DNA from: DASSSQ01 sp963839285
Lineage (GTDB): Bacteria; Actinomycetota; Thermoleophilia; Gaiellales; Gaiellaceae
DNA: 64,000 bases
Assembly (NCBI GenBank): GCA_963839285.1
Contig: CAWIUN010000021.1
Span: 1-64,000, forward strand
Reading direction: 5' to 3'
This document shows positions 9,374 to 20,058 of the stretch, piece after piece (position 1 is the first letter of the stretch; every line of letters starts with the position of its first letter). The notes under the pieces are model-generated. The model did no database searches. It was not told where the DNA came from and worked only from the letters and a program-made list of their open reading frames with translations. Position numbers and translations under genes: made by a program.

Positions 9374-9682
9374 GCTGGATACCTCCGAGTCGTAGCGATG
9401 GGCCGCAGCCTCGTAAGCCCGACGTTCGGGCTCGGCAACACTGCGCCGGCATTGCGCGGCTCTCGCCGCGTCAGTCCGCTACCTCGCCGCCGGATCCATG
9501 GGCAGGAGTATGCCTGCCGAACCGGAGAGAGAGGGCTGCGCCGACTCTCACAGGCGCCTGACGACTTTCAGGACGGAGTATGGCCGGAGCCGATCAGCTT
9601 TCGGTGCTCCTTCGGTCTCTACTCGCGCACGCAAACGTGAGCGCTGGAAGTTCTGACCTGCAGTAACGACTCCGGAGGCAGC
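9374..9682. other. 309 bp without a gene
   Basis: This lies upstream of both the cupin gene (minus) and the S51-like gene (plus), so promoters for both must be here. No clear -10/-35 pair, hairpin, RNA gene or repeat could be identified by eye. Confidence 0.5.
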
Positions 9683-10360
9683 ATGAGGCTTCTTTTGACG
9701 TCCGCTGGTATCAAGAACGCGAGCATCCACTCGGCGCTCGTCGAGCTCCTGGGGAGGTCGACCGGGGAGGCGAGCGCCCTCTGCATCCCCACTGGGAGCT
9801 ACGGCCACCACAACTTCGCCGGGGCCTGGCGGTTCATCAACGGGAAGTCCTCGACGCCCATGGTCGAGCTCGGCTGGAAGTCGCTAGGCGTGCTGGAGCT
9901 GACCGCGCTGCCGAGCCTTGACCGCGAGCGCTGGGTGCCCCTGGTCGAGGAAACCGACGTCCTGCTCGTGGGCGGCGGTGACGCCCTGTACCTCGGCCAC
10001 TGGATGCGGGAATCGGGGCTCGCGGAGCTCCTGCCGAACCTCCCGGACACGCTCTGGGTGGGGCTGAGCGGCGGGAGCATGGTGATGACTCCCCGGATCG
10101 GCGACGACTTCGTCGAGTGGACATCGCCGAGCGGAGGCGACGAGACGCTCGGCGTCGTCGACTTCTCGATCTTCCCGCACGTCGACCACCCCGACCTCCC
10201 GGAAAACACGATGGCCGAGGCAGATCGATGGGCGACCACGATCCCGAATCCGGCCTATGCCATCGATGACGACACCGCCATAAAAGTGAGCGACGGCACC
10301 GTCGAAGTCGTCTCCGAGGGCCACTGGAAGCTCCTGACCCCCAGCGCCGAGACAAGCTAA
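9683..10360 (+). CDS. S51-like peptidase (type 1 glutamine amidotransferase fold)
   Basis: 225 residues. It resembles the peptidase E / cyanophycinase group: the N-terminal MRLLLTSAGIKN strand, the VLLVGGGDALYLGHWMRESGL segment (GGG-[DN]-x2-L typical), and the nucleophile elbow VGLSGGSMVM with the presumed catalytic Ser. The downstream FPHVDHPDLPE supplies a His. Members cleave Asp-X dipeptides or remain uncharacterised. The gene stands alone; the start has a weak GGAGGCAGC ribosome-binding site. Confidence 0.75.
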   Translation: MRLLLTSAGIKNASIHSALVELLGRSTGEASALCIPTGSYGHHNFAGAWRFINGKSSTPMVELGWKSLGVLELTALPSLDRERWVPLVEETDVLLVGGGDALYLGHWMRESGLAELLPNLPDTLWVGLSGGSMVMTPRIGDDFVEWTSPSGGDETLGVVDFSIFPHVDHPDLPENTMAEADRWATTIPNPAYAIDDDTAIKVSDGTVEVVSEGHWKLLTPSAETS

Positions 10361-10408
10361 TCGGCGCCTCCGCTCGGCTGCGCGAGCGTCCTTCACGCCC
10401 GAAGGCGG

Positions 10409-11560
10409 CTAGACCTCGATCAGGAGCGCGTCGCCCTGGCCGCCGCCGGAGCAGATCGCGGCCAGGCCGAGGCCGCCGCCGGTGCGGCGGAGCTCGTGCA
10501 CCATCGTGCCGACGATGCGGCCGCCCGAGGCGCCGATCGGGTGGCCGAGCGCGACGGCGCCGCCGTGCACGTTCACCCGCTCGGGATCGGCCTCGAGCAT
10601 CTTGACCGAGTTGAGCGCGACCGACGAGAAGGCCTCGTTCACCTCGACGCGGGCGACCTCGCCGATCGTCTTGCCCGCCTTCTCGAGCGCCTGCCTGCCC
10701 GCGTTCGCGGGGGTGCGCGCGAGCCAGGCGAACTCGTCGGCGACGTAGCCCTGCGCGACGATCGTCGCCAGCGGCTCGAGGCCGCGCCGGCGGGCGAACT
10801 CCTCCGAGCAGACGACGACGCAGGAGGCGCCGTCGTTGACGCCCGGCGCGTTCCCGGCGGTGATCGTCCCCTCGGGATCCATGACCGGCTTCAGCGAGGA
10901 GAGCCGCTCGAGCGAGGTGTCCCGGCGCGGGCCCTCGTCGGCCGCGAGCTCGCCGACCGGCACGATCTCGTCGTCGAAGACGCCCGCGTCCTGGGCGGCG
11001 ACCGCGCGCTCGTGCGAGCGCAGCGCCCAGCCGTCCTGCTCCTCCCGCGAGACGCCGAGCTCGCGGGCGACCTCGGCGGCCTGGAGGATCATGTGCCGCT
11101 GGTCGAAGGTCGAGCGGAGGCCGTCCCAGATCATCAGGTCGACGAGCTGGCCGTCGCCCATCCGGTAGCCGAAGCGCGCCTTCGGCAGCGCGTAGGGCGC
11201 GTTCGTCATCGACTCCATGCCGCCGGTGACGACGACCTCGACGTCGCCGGCGCGGATCATCGAGTCGGCGATCTCGATCGCGCGGATCGAGGAGGCGCAG
11301 ACCTTGTTGACGGTGTCCGCGGGCGTCTCGATCGGCAGCCCGGCGCCGATCGCGGCCTGCCGCGCGGGGGCCTGGCCGGCGCCGCCCTGCAGCACCTGGC
11401 CCATGATCACGTACTCGGGCTCGCCCGGCTCGAGGCCGATTCGCTCGAGCCCCGCGCGGATCGCGTGCGCGCCCAGCTCCGTCGCCTGGTAGTCCTTGAG
11501 GCCGCCGCCGAGGCGCCCGAAGGGCGTCCTGACCGCGGAGACGATCACCGAGCGTGCCAT
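10409..11560 (-). CDS. acetyl-CoA C-acyltransferase (thiolase)
   Basis: 383 residues, normal thiolase length. It catalyses condensation of two acetyl-CoA or thiolysis of 3-oxoacyl-CoA. Catalytic residues: Cys88 in NKVCASSIRA, His340 in LGHPIGASGGR and Cys370 in AICSGGGQG. The degradative/biosynthetic type II layout is intact. The start codon overlaps, on the opposite strand, the proposed ATG of the next gene (shared CATG at 11558-11561). A second thiolase lies at 58321. Confidence 0.93.
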   Translation of the reverse strand: MARSVIVSAVRTPFGRLGGGLKDYQATELGAHAIRAGLERIGLEPGEPEYVIMGQVLQGGAGQAPARQAAIGAGLPIETPADTVNKVCASSIRAIEIADSMIRAGDVEVVVTGGMESMTNAPYALPKARFGYRMGDGQLVDLMIWDGLRSTFDQRHMILQAAEVARELGVSREEQDGWALRSHERAVAAQDAGVFDDEIVPVGELAADEGPRRDTSLERLSSLKPVMDPEGTITAGNAPGVNDGASCVVVCSEEFARRRGLEPLATIVAQGYVADEFAWLARTPANAGRQALEKAGKTIGEVARVEVNEAFSSVALNSVKMLEADPERVNVHGGAVALGHPIGASGGRIVGTMVHELRRTGGGLGLAAICSGGGQGDALLIEV

Positions 11561-12204
11561 GAACCCAATCTACGTCAACCGCCGCGCACTCGAGCGGGAA
11601 CTGGAAACGCGGATCTGGCCCGTGCTGGCGGCCGAGGGGTTCGAGCTCTTCGCCGCCCACGCGGCCTGGCGGCACTGGGACGCCGGGCGTCGACCTGCTC
11701 GACGTCCGCTTCGTCGCGGACGACGCGGCCTCGTTCCGGGTCACCGCGGGCGTCCACTTCCACGCCGTCCCGGGCGGACGACATCCGCGCCGCCTCCGCG
11801 GGCGGCTCGCACCGGGACCGGCGCAGTGCGACGTCCGCCGCGCCTACGCGCCGGGGCCGAGCCGGGCCGCGCCGGGCGACCCCGAGGTCTGGCAGGTCGA
11901 GCCGGACGGCTCCAACGTCGACGCCGTGCTCGGCGACCTGCGCGGGAAGGCGCGCCGCGCCGCCCGCTCGCTCGACGTCCTCCACGACCCGCGCCGCGCG
12001 CTCGGGGAGCTCGGCCGCCGCACCCGCTGGCGGCCGCGCGCAGGCGACGCCGACTGGCTCCGCGTCACGGGCTTCCTCGCCGCGGCGGTCGGCGAGTACG
12101 AGCTCGCCCGCTCACGGCTGACGCTGCACCTGCGCTCGCTCGACCCGGCCGGCCGCGAGGCGGCGCGGGTGCGCTCGGCGCTCGCGCTGCTGCCCTGGCG
12201 CTAG
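11559..12204 (+). pseudogene. DUF4304-like protein, frameshifted
   Basis: About 214 residues if one base is skipped. Frame 1 gives MNPIYVNRRALERELETRIW up to HWDAG; the frame then changes +1 near 11685-11691 and continues as VDLLDVRFVADDAASFRV to the end LRSALALLPWR. Both halves have normal codon use, so a single extra base is the simplest reading. The overall pattern (N-terminal helix, LGVHF-like strand, YWQV-like strand) resembles DUF4304, a domain of unknown function; this match is tentative. Confidence 0.5.
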
Positions 12205-13253
12205 CGCGCGAACGACGTCGAGGCGTCGATCCTGCGGACGGCGGCGGCGAGCAGCCGGATCGAGTCCTCGAGATCGGAGAGCTGCGCCGTCTCGACCGCC
12301 GTGTGCGGGTAGCGCATCGGCACCGAGACGAGCGCCGTCGGGACGCCTGCGCGGCTGAGGTGGATCTCGTCCGCGTCGGTGTGCGTGTAGCGCGTCGAGA
12401 TCTCGAAGCAGTACGGGATCCCCTCCTGCTCGGCCGTCTCGATCAGCAGCTCGATCAGGCGCGGGTTGAGCGCCGGGGCCCGGTCGAGCGCGGGGCCGTC
12501 GCCGAGGCCGACCTTGCCGCCGGCGCGGTGGTCGCCGCCGGGGACGTCGGAGGACGGCGTGATGTCGACCGCGATCGCCACGTCCGGCTCGAGCGCGAAG
12601 GCGGCCGTGCGGGCGCCGAAGAGGCCGATCTCCTCCTGCACCGACGCGACGGCGACGACGTCGCCGGCCGCGCCGCCCGCCTCGGCGACGCGGCGCAGGG
12701 CCTCGAGCGCGACGTAGGCGCCGGCGCGGTTGTCGAGCGCCTTCGAGACGATCCGCCCGTGCGGCAGCTCGACCGGCTCCCCGACGAGGACGCCGACGTC
12801 GCCGACCCGGACGAGCCGGCGCGCGTCCTCGGCGTCCCGCGCGCCGACGTCGACGTGCAGGTCGGCGATCCGCACCGGGCTGCGGTCCTTCAGGTCGGCC
12901 GGCGCGATGCGGGAGCGCATCACGAGCCCCGGCACCTCGCCGCCCGGGCCGAGCAGCGTCACCCGCTGGCCGACGAGCACCTCGGGGTTGTAGCCGCCGA
13001 TGACGGCGAACGAGAGCATGCCGGCGTCCTCGACGTGCGTGACGACGATGCCGCACTCGTCGATGTGGCCCATCAGCACGACGGTCGGCCCGCCGGCGCC
13101 GCCGGCGACGCGCGCGTAGGACGAGCCCATCGCGTCGGTCGTCACCTCCGCGAACTCGGCGGCCGCCGAGCGCCAGATCCCGGCTGCGCGCGTCTCGTGC
13201 CCGGACGGCCCGGGCGTGGTCAGCAGCGCCTGCAGGAGCTCGGGGATCGCCAC
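12201..13253 (-). CDS. M42 family metallopeptidase (glutamyl/leucyl aminopeptidase type)
   Basis: 350 residues from GTG. These are tetrahedral, co-catalytic-metal aminopeptidases that also include endoglucanase-named members. Expected ligands are present: His63 in MGHIDECG, bridging Asp174 in KALDNRAG, the Glu207-Glu208 pair in VQEEIG (general base plus ligand), Asp230 in VDITPS and His291 in TRYTHTDAD. It is divergent from the trp operon; its start is only 3 bp from the -35 element of the trp promoter. Confidence 0.9.
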   Translation of the reverse strand: MAIPELLQALLTTPGPSGHETRAAGIWRSAAAEFAEVTTDAMGSSYARVAGGAGGPTVVLMGHIDECGIVVTHVEDAGMLSFAVIGGYNPEVLVGQRVTLLGPGGEVPGLVMRSRIAPADLKDRSPVRIADLHVDVGARDAEDARRLVRVGDVGVLVGEPVELPHGRIVSKALDNRAGAYVALEALRRVAEAGGAAGDVVAVASVQEEIGLFGARTAAFALEPDVAIAVDITPSSDVPGGDHRAGGKVGLGDGPALDRAPALNPRLIELLIETAEQEGIPYCFEISTRYTHTDADEIHLSRAGVPTALVSVPMRYPHTAVETAQLSDLEDSIRLLAAAVRRIDASTSFAR

Positions 13254-13256
13254 GGC

Positions 13257-13285
13257 TTGCGCATTCAACCAGCAGCGCCTACCCT
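13257..13285 (+). promoter_or_regulatory. trp operon promoter
   Basis: A sigma-70-type pair: TTGCGC (13257-13262), a 17 bp spacer, TACCCT (13280-13285). Transcription would start about 7-8 bp downstream, at or next to the ATG of the leader peptide at 13293, implying a leaderless leader mRNA. Confidence 0.65.
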
Positions 13286-13292
13286 GGGCGCG

Positions 13293-13358
13293 ATGAGCCC
13301 CCTCCCCCGCAGCCACGGCCGGCGCTGGCGTCGCGAGCGGGGCGGGAGCTCGGCCTAG
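13293..13358 (+). CDS. trpL: trp leader peptide (candidate)
   Basis: 21 codons, ATG to TAG, reading MSPLPRSHGRRWRRERGGSSA. It contains one Trp codon (TGG, 13326-13328) flanked by Arg codons. It starts right at the predicted transcription start and ends 30 bp before the terminator hairpin. A single Trp codon is unusual, since many trp leaders have two or three in tandem. The role is inferred from position and from the alternative hairpins that overlap it. Confidence 0.6.
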   Translation: MSPLPRSHGRRWRRERGGSSA

Positions 13359-13411
13359 CAGCCGGACGACAACCCGACCCGCTCGACGAAGACCCGAGGA
13401 GGGTCTTTTTT
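13334..13411 (+). promoter_or_regulatory. trp attenuator with intrinsic terminator
   Basis: Three competing pairings fit classical attenuation. Segment 1 (13334-13346) pairs with segment 2 (13373-13385) with 12 of 13 bases. Segment 2 (13376-13385) can instead pair with segment 3 (13395-13405) over nine bases, blocking the terminator. The terminator stem is AAGACCC (13389-13395) with GGGTCTT (13401-13407), loop GAGGA, followed by six T. Segment 1 starts 5 nt after the Trp codon, so a ribosome stalled there would mask it. trpE begins 7 nt after the T run. Confidence 0.75.
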
Positions 13412-13417
13412 CGTTCC

Positions 13418-14694
13418 GTGACGACGACCACGCTCCCGACCACGATCGACACCGACCTCGTGACGCCGCTCGGCGCCTACCTGCGCCTGCGCGGGCGGGG
13501 CCGCGGCAGCTTCCTGCTCGAGTCGGTCGAGCGCGGGCGCCTCGGGCGCTTCTCCTTCGTCGGCTGCGGCGACCGGCTCGTCGACTTCGAGCAGGCGGAG
13601 GCGCTCGACCGGCCCGTCGTCGGCTACCTCGGCTACGACGCGGTCGCCCGCTTCGAGCCGACGGTGCCGCTGCCGGACGAGGGCCCGTCGTTTCCGGAGA
13701 GCCGCTTCGTCGTCCCCGACGCGCTCGTCCGCTTCGACCACGCGCGCGGCGTCGCCGACGTCGTCGTCGGCGACGCGGACGAGCTGGCCGAGGCCTTCGC
13801 CGGCCCGACGCCGGCGATCCCGCGCGGCTCCGGCCGCAGCGGCCCGCTCGAGCGCTTCCCCGACCGGGCCGAGCACGAGCGCCGCGTCCGCCGCGTCCAG
13901 GAGCACATCGCCGCGGGCGACGCGTTCCAGGTCGTCGTCTCCCAGCGCGCCCGCCGCCCCACCTCCGCGAGCGCCGTCGAGCTCTACCGGGCGCTGCGCC
14001 GGATCAACCCGTCGCCGTACCTGTTCCTGCTCGAGCTCGACGGGCTCGCGCTCGTCGGCTCCTCGCCCGAGACGGTCGTCAAGTGCAGCGAGGGGCGGGC
14101 GGCCGTCAACCCGATCGCCGGCACGATCGCGCCGGGCGAGCGCGACGTCGAGACGCTGCTCGCCTCCGAGAAGGACCGCGCCGAGCACGTGATGCTGGTC
14201 GATCTCGGCCGCAACGACCTGGCGCGGGTCTGCCGGCCGGGCACCGTCGTCGTCGAGCGCTTCCTGACCGCCGAGCGCTACTCGCACGTCACCCACCTCG
14301 TCTCGGAGGTCGTCGGCGAGCTCGAGCCGGGCCGGACGCCGTTCGAGCTCCTGCGCGCCTGCTTCCCGGCCGGAACCGTCTCGGGCGCGCCGAAGGTGCG
14401 GGCGATGCAGATCGTCTCGGGAGTCGAGGGCCGGCGGCGCGGGATCTACGCGGGCGCCGTCGGCTACGTGCTCCCCGGCGGGACGATGGACACCTGCATC
14501 GCGATCCGGACGCTCGTCCTGCAGGACGGCGTCGCCCACCTGCAGGCGGGCGGCGGGATCGTGATCGACTCCGACCCTGCGGCCGAGCACGAGGAGTGCC
14601 TGAGCAAGCTCGCGGCGATCGAGGCCGCGATCGAGCTGGCGGAGACAGGGGTAGGCTCGACCGAGCCGGAGGCAAGCGCAGCGGGAGAACCACG

Positions 14695-14698
<4 letters not shown>
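13418..14698 (+). CDS. trpE: anthranilate synthase component I
   Basis: 426 residues from GTG. It converts chorismate plus ammonia to anthranilate, in a complex with the TrpG domain of the next gene. The N-terminal FLLESVERG carries the LLES motif of the tryptophan feedback site. The chorismate-binding domain shows RINPSPYLFLLEL, ETVVKCSEG, PIAGTIAPGE, HVMLVDLGRNDLARV, PAGTVSGAPKVRAM and QAGGGIVIDSDP. It is shorter than typical TrpE (about 500 residues), the loss being in the N-terminal half. It overlaps the next gene by four bases (ATGA). Confidence 0.95.
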
Positions 14699-16319
<1,621 letters not shown>

Positions 16320-16320
<1 letters not shown>

Positions 16321-17538
16321 TGGGACGGTTCCTCGACGCCCTCTCGCGCCCGGGGCTGCAGGCGATCGCCGAGATCAAGCGCCGCTCGCCGTCGGCGGGC
16401 GACCTGCGGCCCGACGCCGACCCGGCCGCGCTCGCCGCCGCCTACGGCGACGCGGGCGCCGCGGCCGTCTCGGTCCTCGTCGACGAGCGGTTCGCCGGCA
16501 CCGTCGACGACCTCCGCGCCGCCCGCGCCGCGACCGCGACGCCGCTGCTCGGCAAGGGCTTCTTCACCGAGGAGGCGCAGCTCGACGAGCTGAAGGACGC
16601 GGGCGCCGACGCGGCGCTGCTGATCCTCCGCGACCTCGACGACCGCGCCTGCGCCCGGCTGCAGGCGCACGCGGACGCGATCGGCCTCGACACGCTCGTC
16701 GAGGCGCACGACCTCGCCGAGCTCGAGCGGGCGCTCCGGCTCGGCGCGCCCGTCGTCGGCCTGAATGCGCGCGACCTGACGACGTTCGAGGTCGACCGCG
16801 CCAGGCAGCTCGAGCTCGTGGCCCGCGCCGCCGCCGGTGCTGGAGGTGTACACCTCCATCAGACGGAGGGGGATGTAGATGTAGATGTAGCCGGCGGCCC
16901 GCTGCTCGTCGCCGAGAGCGGCATCTCCACGGCCGCCCAGGGCGCCGCCGCCGAGCTCGCCGGCGCCGCCGCGATCCTCGTCGGCTCGGCGTTGATGCGG
17001 GCGGCCGACCCGGCGGCGCAGCTGCGCGAGATCCTGCGGCGGCCGCTCGTCAAGGTCTGCGGCCTGACGAGACAGGAGGACGTGGACGCAGCGGTCGAGG
17101 CCGGAGCGGACCTGCTCGGGTTCATCCTGGCCCGCGAGACGCCGCGGCGGGCTCCCGGGATCCTGCCCGTGCCGGACACCGTCCTCTCGGTCGCCGTCCA
17201 CGTCGGCGAGGTGACGGACGACGGCGCCGACCTCGTGCAGCTCTACGCGCGGGAGGACGGGCACCGTGCCCGCGAGGGCGTCCTGCTCCGCGGCGGCCGT
17301 CGAAGTCGCGCGCGTCCTCGACCAGCCCTGGCGGGACGTCGACCCCGCGCACTGGGAGAAGGCCGCGGGCGCCTCCGGCCGGATCATGCTCGCCGGCGGG
17401 CTCGACGGCTCGAACGTCCGCGAGGCGATCGCGCGGGTGCGGCCGTGGGCGGTCGATGCGGCCTCCCGCCTGGAACGCGAGCCGGGGGTCAAGGACGCCG
17501 ATAAGGTGCGCGCCTACGTGGAGGCAGCGCGATGCTGA
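16320..17538 (+). CDS. trpCF: indole-3-glycerol phosphate synthase / phosphoribosylanthranilate isomerase fusion, frameshifted in the TrpF part
   Basis: TrpC (residues 1-240) makes indole-3-glycerol phosphate. It shows IKRRSPSAGD, VLVDERFAG, LGKGFF (catalytic Lys), GLNARDL and LLVAESGIST. An insertion of about 18 residues lies just before LLVAESGI (see 16836-16892). TrpF follows in frame with no stop (LVKVCGLTRQEDVDA), then the frame changes +1 near 17298-17303 and continues as EVARVLDQPW to AGGLDGSNVREAI and the end. The TrpF part is short, about 165 residues against about 200 normally. The end overlaps trpB by 7 bp. Confidence 0.85.
16836..16892 (+). other. in-frame insertion inside trpC carrying an operator-like palindrome
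   Basis: Relative to other TrpC proteins, 18 or so extra residues (GGVHLHQTEGDVDVDVAGG) separate the RQLELVARA helix from PLLVAESGI. The inserted DNA holds the perfect palindrome TGGAGGTGTACACCTCCA (16841-16858) and three tandem GATGTA units (16872-16889). The 18 bp palindrome is identical to the core of the one at 48584-48609. On the minus strand the insert reads like the 5' end of an antitoxin gene (ATGGAGGTGTACACC). Confidence 0.65.
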
Positions 17539-18641
17539 GCTTCGGGGACTACGGCGGCCGCTACGTGCCGGAGACGCTGATCCCGGCGCTGGACGAGCTG
17601 ACCGCGGGCTGGGAGGCGGCGCAGGGGGACGAGTCCTTCCGGGCCGAGCTGCACCGGCTCGCGACCGGGTACGCGGGCAGGCCGACGCCGCTGACGCGGG
17701 TCGAGCGCTTCGCCCCGGGCAAACGCGTCTACCTGAAGCGCGAGGACCTGCTCCACACCGGCGCCCACAAGCTGAACAACGCGCTCGGGCAGGCGCTGCT
17801 CGCCGTCCGGCTCGGCAAGCACCGGATCGTCGCCGAGACCGGGGCCGGTCAGCACGGCGTCGCGAGCGCGACCGTCTGCGCCCGCTTCGGCCTCGAGTGC
17901 GTCGTCTACATGGGCTCGGAGGACATGCGCCGGCAGAAGCCGAACGTCGAGCGGATGCGGCTGCTCGGCGCCGAGGTCGTGCCGGTCGAGTTCGGCACCC
18001 GGACGCTGAAGGAGGCGACGAGCGCGGCGATCCGCGACTGGATCACGAACGTCGAGACGACCCACTACCTGATCGGCTCGTGCGTCGGGCCCGCGCCCTA
18101 CCCGGCGCTCGTCCGGGAGCTGCAGGCCGTGATCGGGCGCGAGGCGCGCGAGCAGCTGCTGGCGGTCGAGGGCGCGCTGCCGGAGGCCGTGATCGCCTGC
18201 GTCGGCGGCGGCTCGAACGCGATCGGCATGTTCGCCGGCTTCATCGAGGACGCGGGCGTCGAGCTGATCGGCGTCGAGGCCGCGGGCGCCGCCTCGCTCG
18301 GCAGCGGCCGGCCGGCGATCCTGCACGGCGCCCGCTCCTCGGTGCTCGCCGACGAGGACGGGCAGATCGCGGACGCCCACTCGATCTCGGCCGGGCTCGA
18401 CTACCCCGGCGTCGGCCCCGAGCACGCGGCGCTGCGCGACTCCGGACGCGCCCGCTACGTGACCGCGACCGACGACGACGCGCTCGCCGCCTTCCACCGG
18501 CTCGCGGAGACCGAGGGGATCATTCCCGCGCTCGAGAGCTCGCACGCCCTCGCCCGCGCGCTCGACTCCGGCTGCGACTACGTCGCCGTCTGCCTCTCCG
18601 GCCGCGGCGACAAGGACCTCGCCGAGGTGCTGGCGCATTGA
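17532..18641 (+). CDS. trpB: tryptophan synthase beta chain
   Basis: 369 residues. PLP enzyme that condenses indole with serine. Lys80 in HTGAHKLNNALG forms the Schiff base; ETGAGQHGVASA carries the catalytic Glu; CVGGGSNAIG binds the PLP phosphate; GLDYPGVGPEH is the conserved loop. The start MLSFGDYGGRYVPETLIPAL lacks extra N-terminal residues seen in some TrpB1 proteins. It overlaps trpF by 7 bp; 185 bp separate it from trpA. Confidence 0.96.
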   Translation: MLSFGDYGGRYVPETLIPALDELTAGWEAAQGDESFRAELHRLATGYAGRPTPLTRVERFAPGKRVYLKREDLLHTGAHKLNNALGQALLAVRLGKHRIVAETGAGQHGVASATVCARFGLECVVYMGSEDMRRQKPNVERMRLLGAEVVPVEFGTRTLKEATSAAIRDWITNVETTHYLIGSCVGPAPYPALVRELQAVIGREAREQLLAVEGALPEAVIACVGGGSNAIGMFAGFIEDAGVELIGVEAAGAASLGSGRPAILHGARSSVLADEDGQIADAHSISAGLDYPGVGPEHAALRDSGRARYVTATDDDALAAFHRLAETEGIIPALESSHALARALDSGCDYVAVCLSGRGDKDLAEVLAH

Positions 18642-18826
18642 GCCACGGCGGCGGCCTCGGCTCCGTCCGCGGGTCCCACCCACCCACGGGGAGACCGACG
18701 ATAGCGTTCCCCGGCGCACGCGCGAGTGACGATGTTGCGCCGGAAGACGCACGTCCCCGGGCCGGCGGGGCCACGGCGGCCGGTGCCGCCCTGCTCGAGC
18801 GCGCCCGCCACGGCGGCGGGCCGGCG

Positions 18827-19534
18827 ATGACCGGGCGCAAGACCCTCGTCATCTACCTCGTCTGCGAGCCGGAGACGCCCGCGCTCGCGCAGGCGGCGGT
18901 CGAGGGCGGCGCCGACGTCGTCGAGCTCGGCTTTCCCTTCTCCGACCCGCTCGCGGAGGGGCCCGTGATCCAGCGGGCCTCCGAGCGCGCGCTCGCGAAG
19001 GGGATGCGGACGCGGCAGTGCCTCGACTGCCTCGCCGCGGTCCGCGCCCGCGTCGAGGTGCCGCTCGTGCCGATGACCTACGCGGCGATCCTCGAGGCCT
19101 ACGGCTACGAGCGGTTCGCCGCCGACATCCGCGCGGCCGGGGCGACGAGCGCGATCGTGGTCGACCTCCCCGCCGAGGTGCACCCGGAGGTGCGGCGGAT
19201 CCAGCTCGTCGCCCCCACCTCGACCGACGAGCGGATCCGCGCCGCGGCGGCCGCCACCGACGGCTGGCTCTACCTCGTCTCGCTGACCGGGACGACCGGC
19301 GCCCGCACCGAGGTCTCCCCCGCGCTGCCGGGCCTCGTCGAGCGCGCCCGCACCGCCACCGACCTGCCGCTCTACGCCGGCTTCGGGATCTCGACGCCGG
19401 AGCACGCCGCCGCAGCAGCAGCGCTCGCGGACGGCGTCGTCGTCGGCTCGCGCGCGGTCCAGGTCGCAGACGACGGCCCGGCGGCGCTGCGCGACTTCGT
19501 CGCCTCGCTGCGGGCGGCGATCGACTCCTCGTGA
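18827..19534 (+). CDS. trpA: tryptophan synthase alpha chain, divergent
   Basis: 235 residues. It cleaves indole-3-glycerol phosphate and channels indole to TrpB. VVELGFPFSDPLAEGPVIQ aligns with the active-site segment: the first Glu (E. coli Glu49) is kept, but the position of E. coli Asp60 is Glu (AEGP instead of ADGP). The N-terminal loop reads YLVCEPETP where YLTAGDP is usual. GFGISTPEHA and VVGSRAV phosphate-binding parts are present. The ATG is 185 bp after trpB; upstream in-frame codons contain no better start. Confidence 0.88.
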   Translation: MTGRKTLVIYLVCEPETPALAQAAVEGGADVVELGFPFSDPLAEGPVIQRASERALAKGMRTRQCLDCLAAVRARVEVPLVPMTYAAILEAYGYERFAADIRAAGATSAIVVDLPAEVHPEVRRIQLVAPTSTDERIRAAAAATDGWLYLVSLTGTTGARTEVSPALPGLVERARTATDLPLYAGFGISTPEHAAAAAALADGVVVGSRAVQVADDGPAALRDFVASLRAAIDSS

Positions 19535-19539
19535 GCGCC

Positions 19540-19554
19540 GCCTCTCCGAGAGGC
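19540..19554 (+). terminator. short hairpin after trpA
   Basis: GCCTCT-CCG-AGAGGC begins 6 bp after the trpA stop. The 6 bp stem has no T run, so it is only a candidate terminator. Confidence 0.35.
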
Positions 19555-20008
19555 AGCGCGTCGGCGCAGCGGAAGATCGCGCGGGCGCCGACGACCTCGA
19601 CCAGCTCGTAGCCGTCCTCGGCCGCCTCGTTCAGCCGCGCCTCCCACTCCGCCGGCGAGCCCTCGAGCTCGACGACGCGGAAGCCGGGGAGCTCGCGGTG
19701 CTGTGTGAAGCGGCCCCGGTGGCCGGCCGATCGCGAGCAGCACGCAGCCGCGCACGCGGGCGGGGTCCGGCTCGGCGGCGCGACGAGCTCGGCGCCGACG
19801 CCCTCGGCGCCGACGACGCCGAGCAGGACGTGCTCGGTGCCGATGTGCGCGTGGCGCAGGGCGAGCGACTCGCGCAACGCGAGCTCGAGCGCCCGCTTGG
19901 CGTCCGGGCCGAACGGCAGCCGCGCCGGCAGCTGCTCGGCGGCAGGCAGCGCCGCTCCAGCTCGGCACGCACGTGCTCCGCGTCGAAGCCGAGCTGAGCG
20001 CGAGCCGT

Positions 20009-20058
20009 GCGCCACGTCTGGGGCGGCATCCGCGGCACGTCCCAATGCGCATCAAGAC
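20009..20058. repeat. partial copy of the inverted-repeat element
   Basis: About 50 bp matching the right end of the elements at 2715 and 24338 at roughly 80% by eye, ending in AATGCGCATCAAGACT. It falls within the first 26 codons of the broken Clp-N gene and has no left half. Confidence 0.5.

Noticed and set aside
16872..16889. Three GATGTA units as a microsatellite
   Set aside because: Three copies of a six-base unit are too few for a variable repeat; it is treated as part of the trpC insertion.
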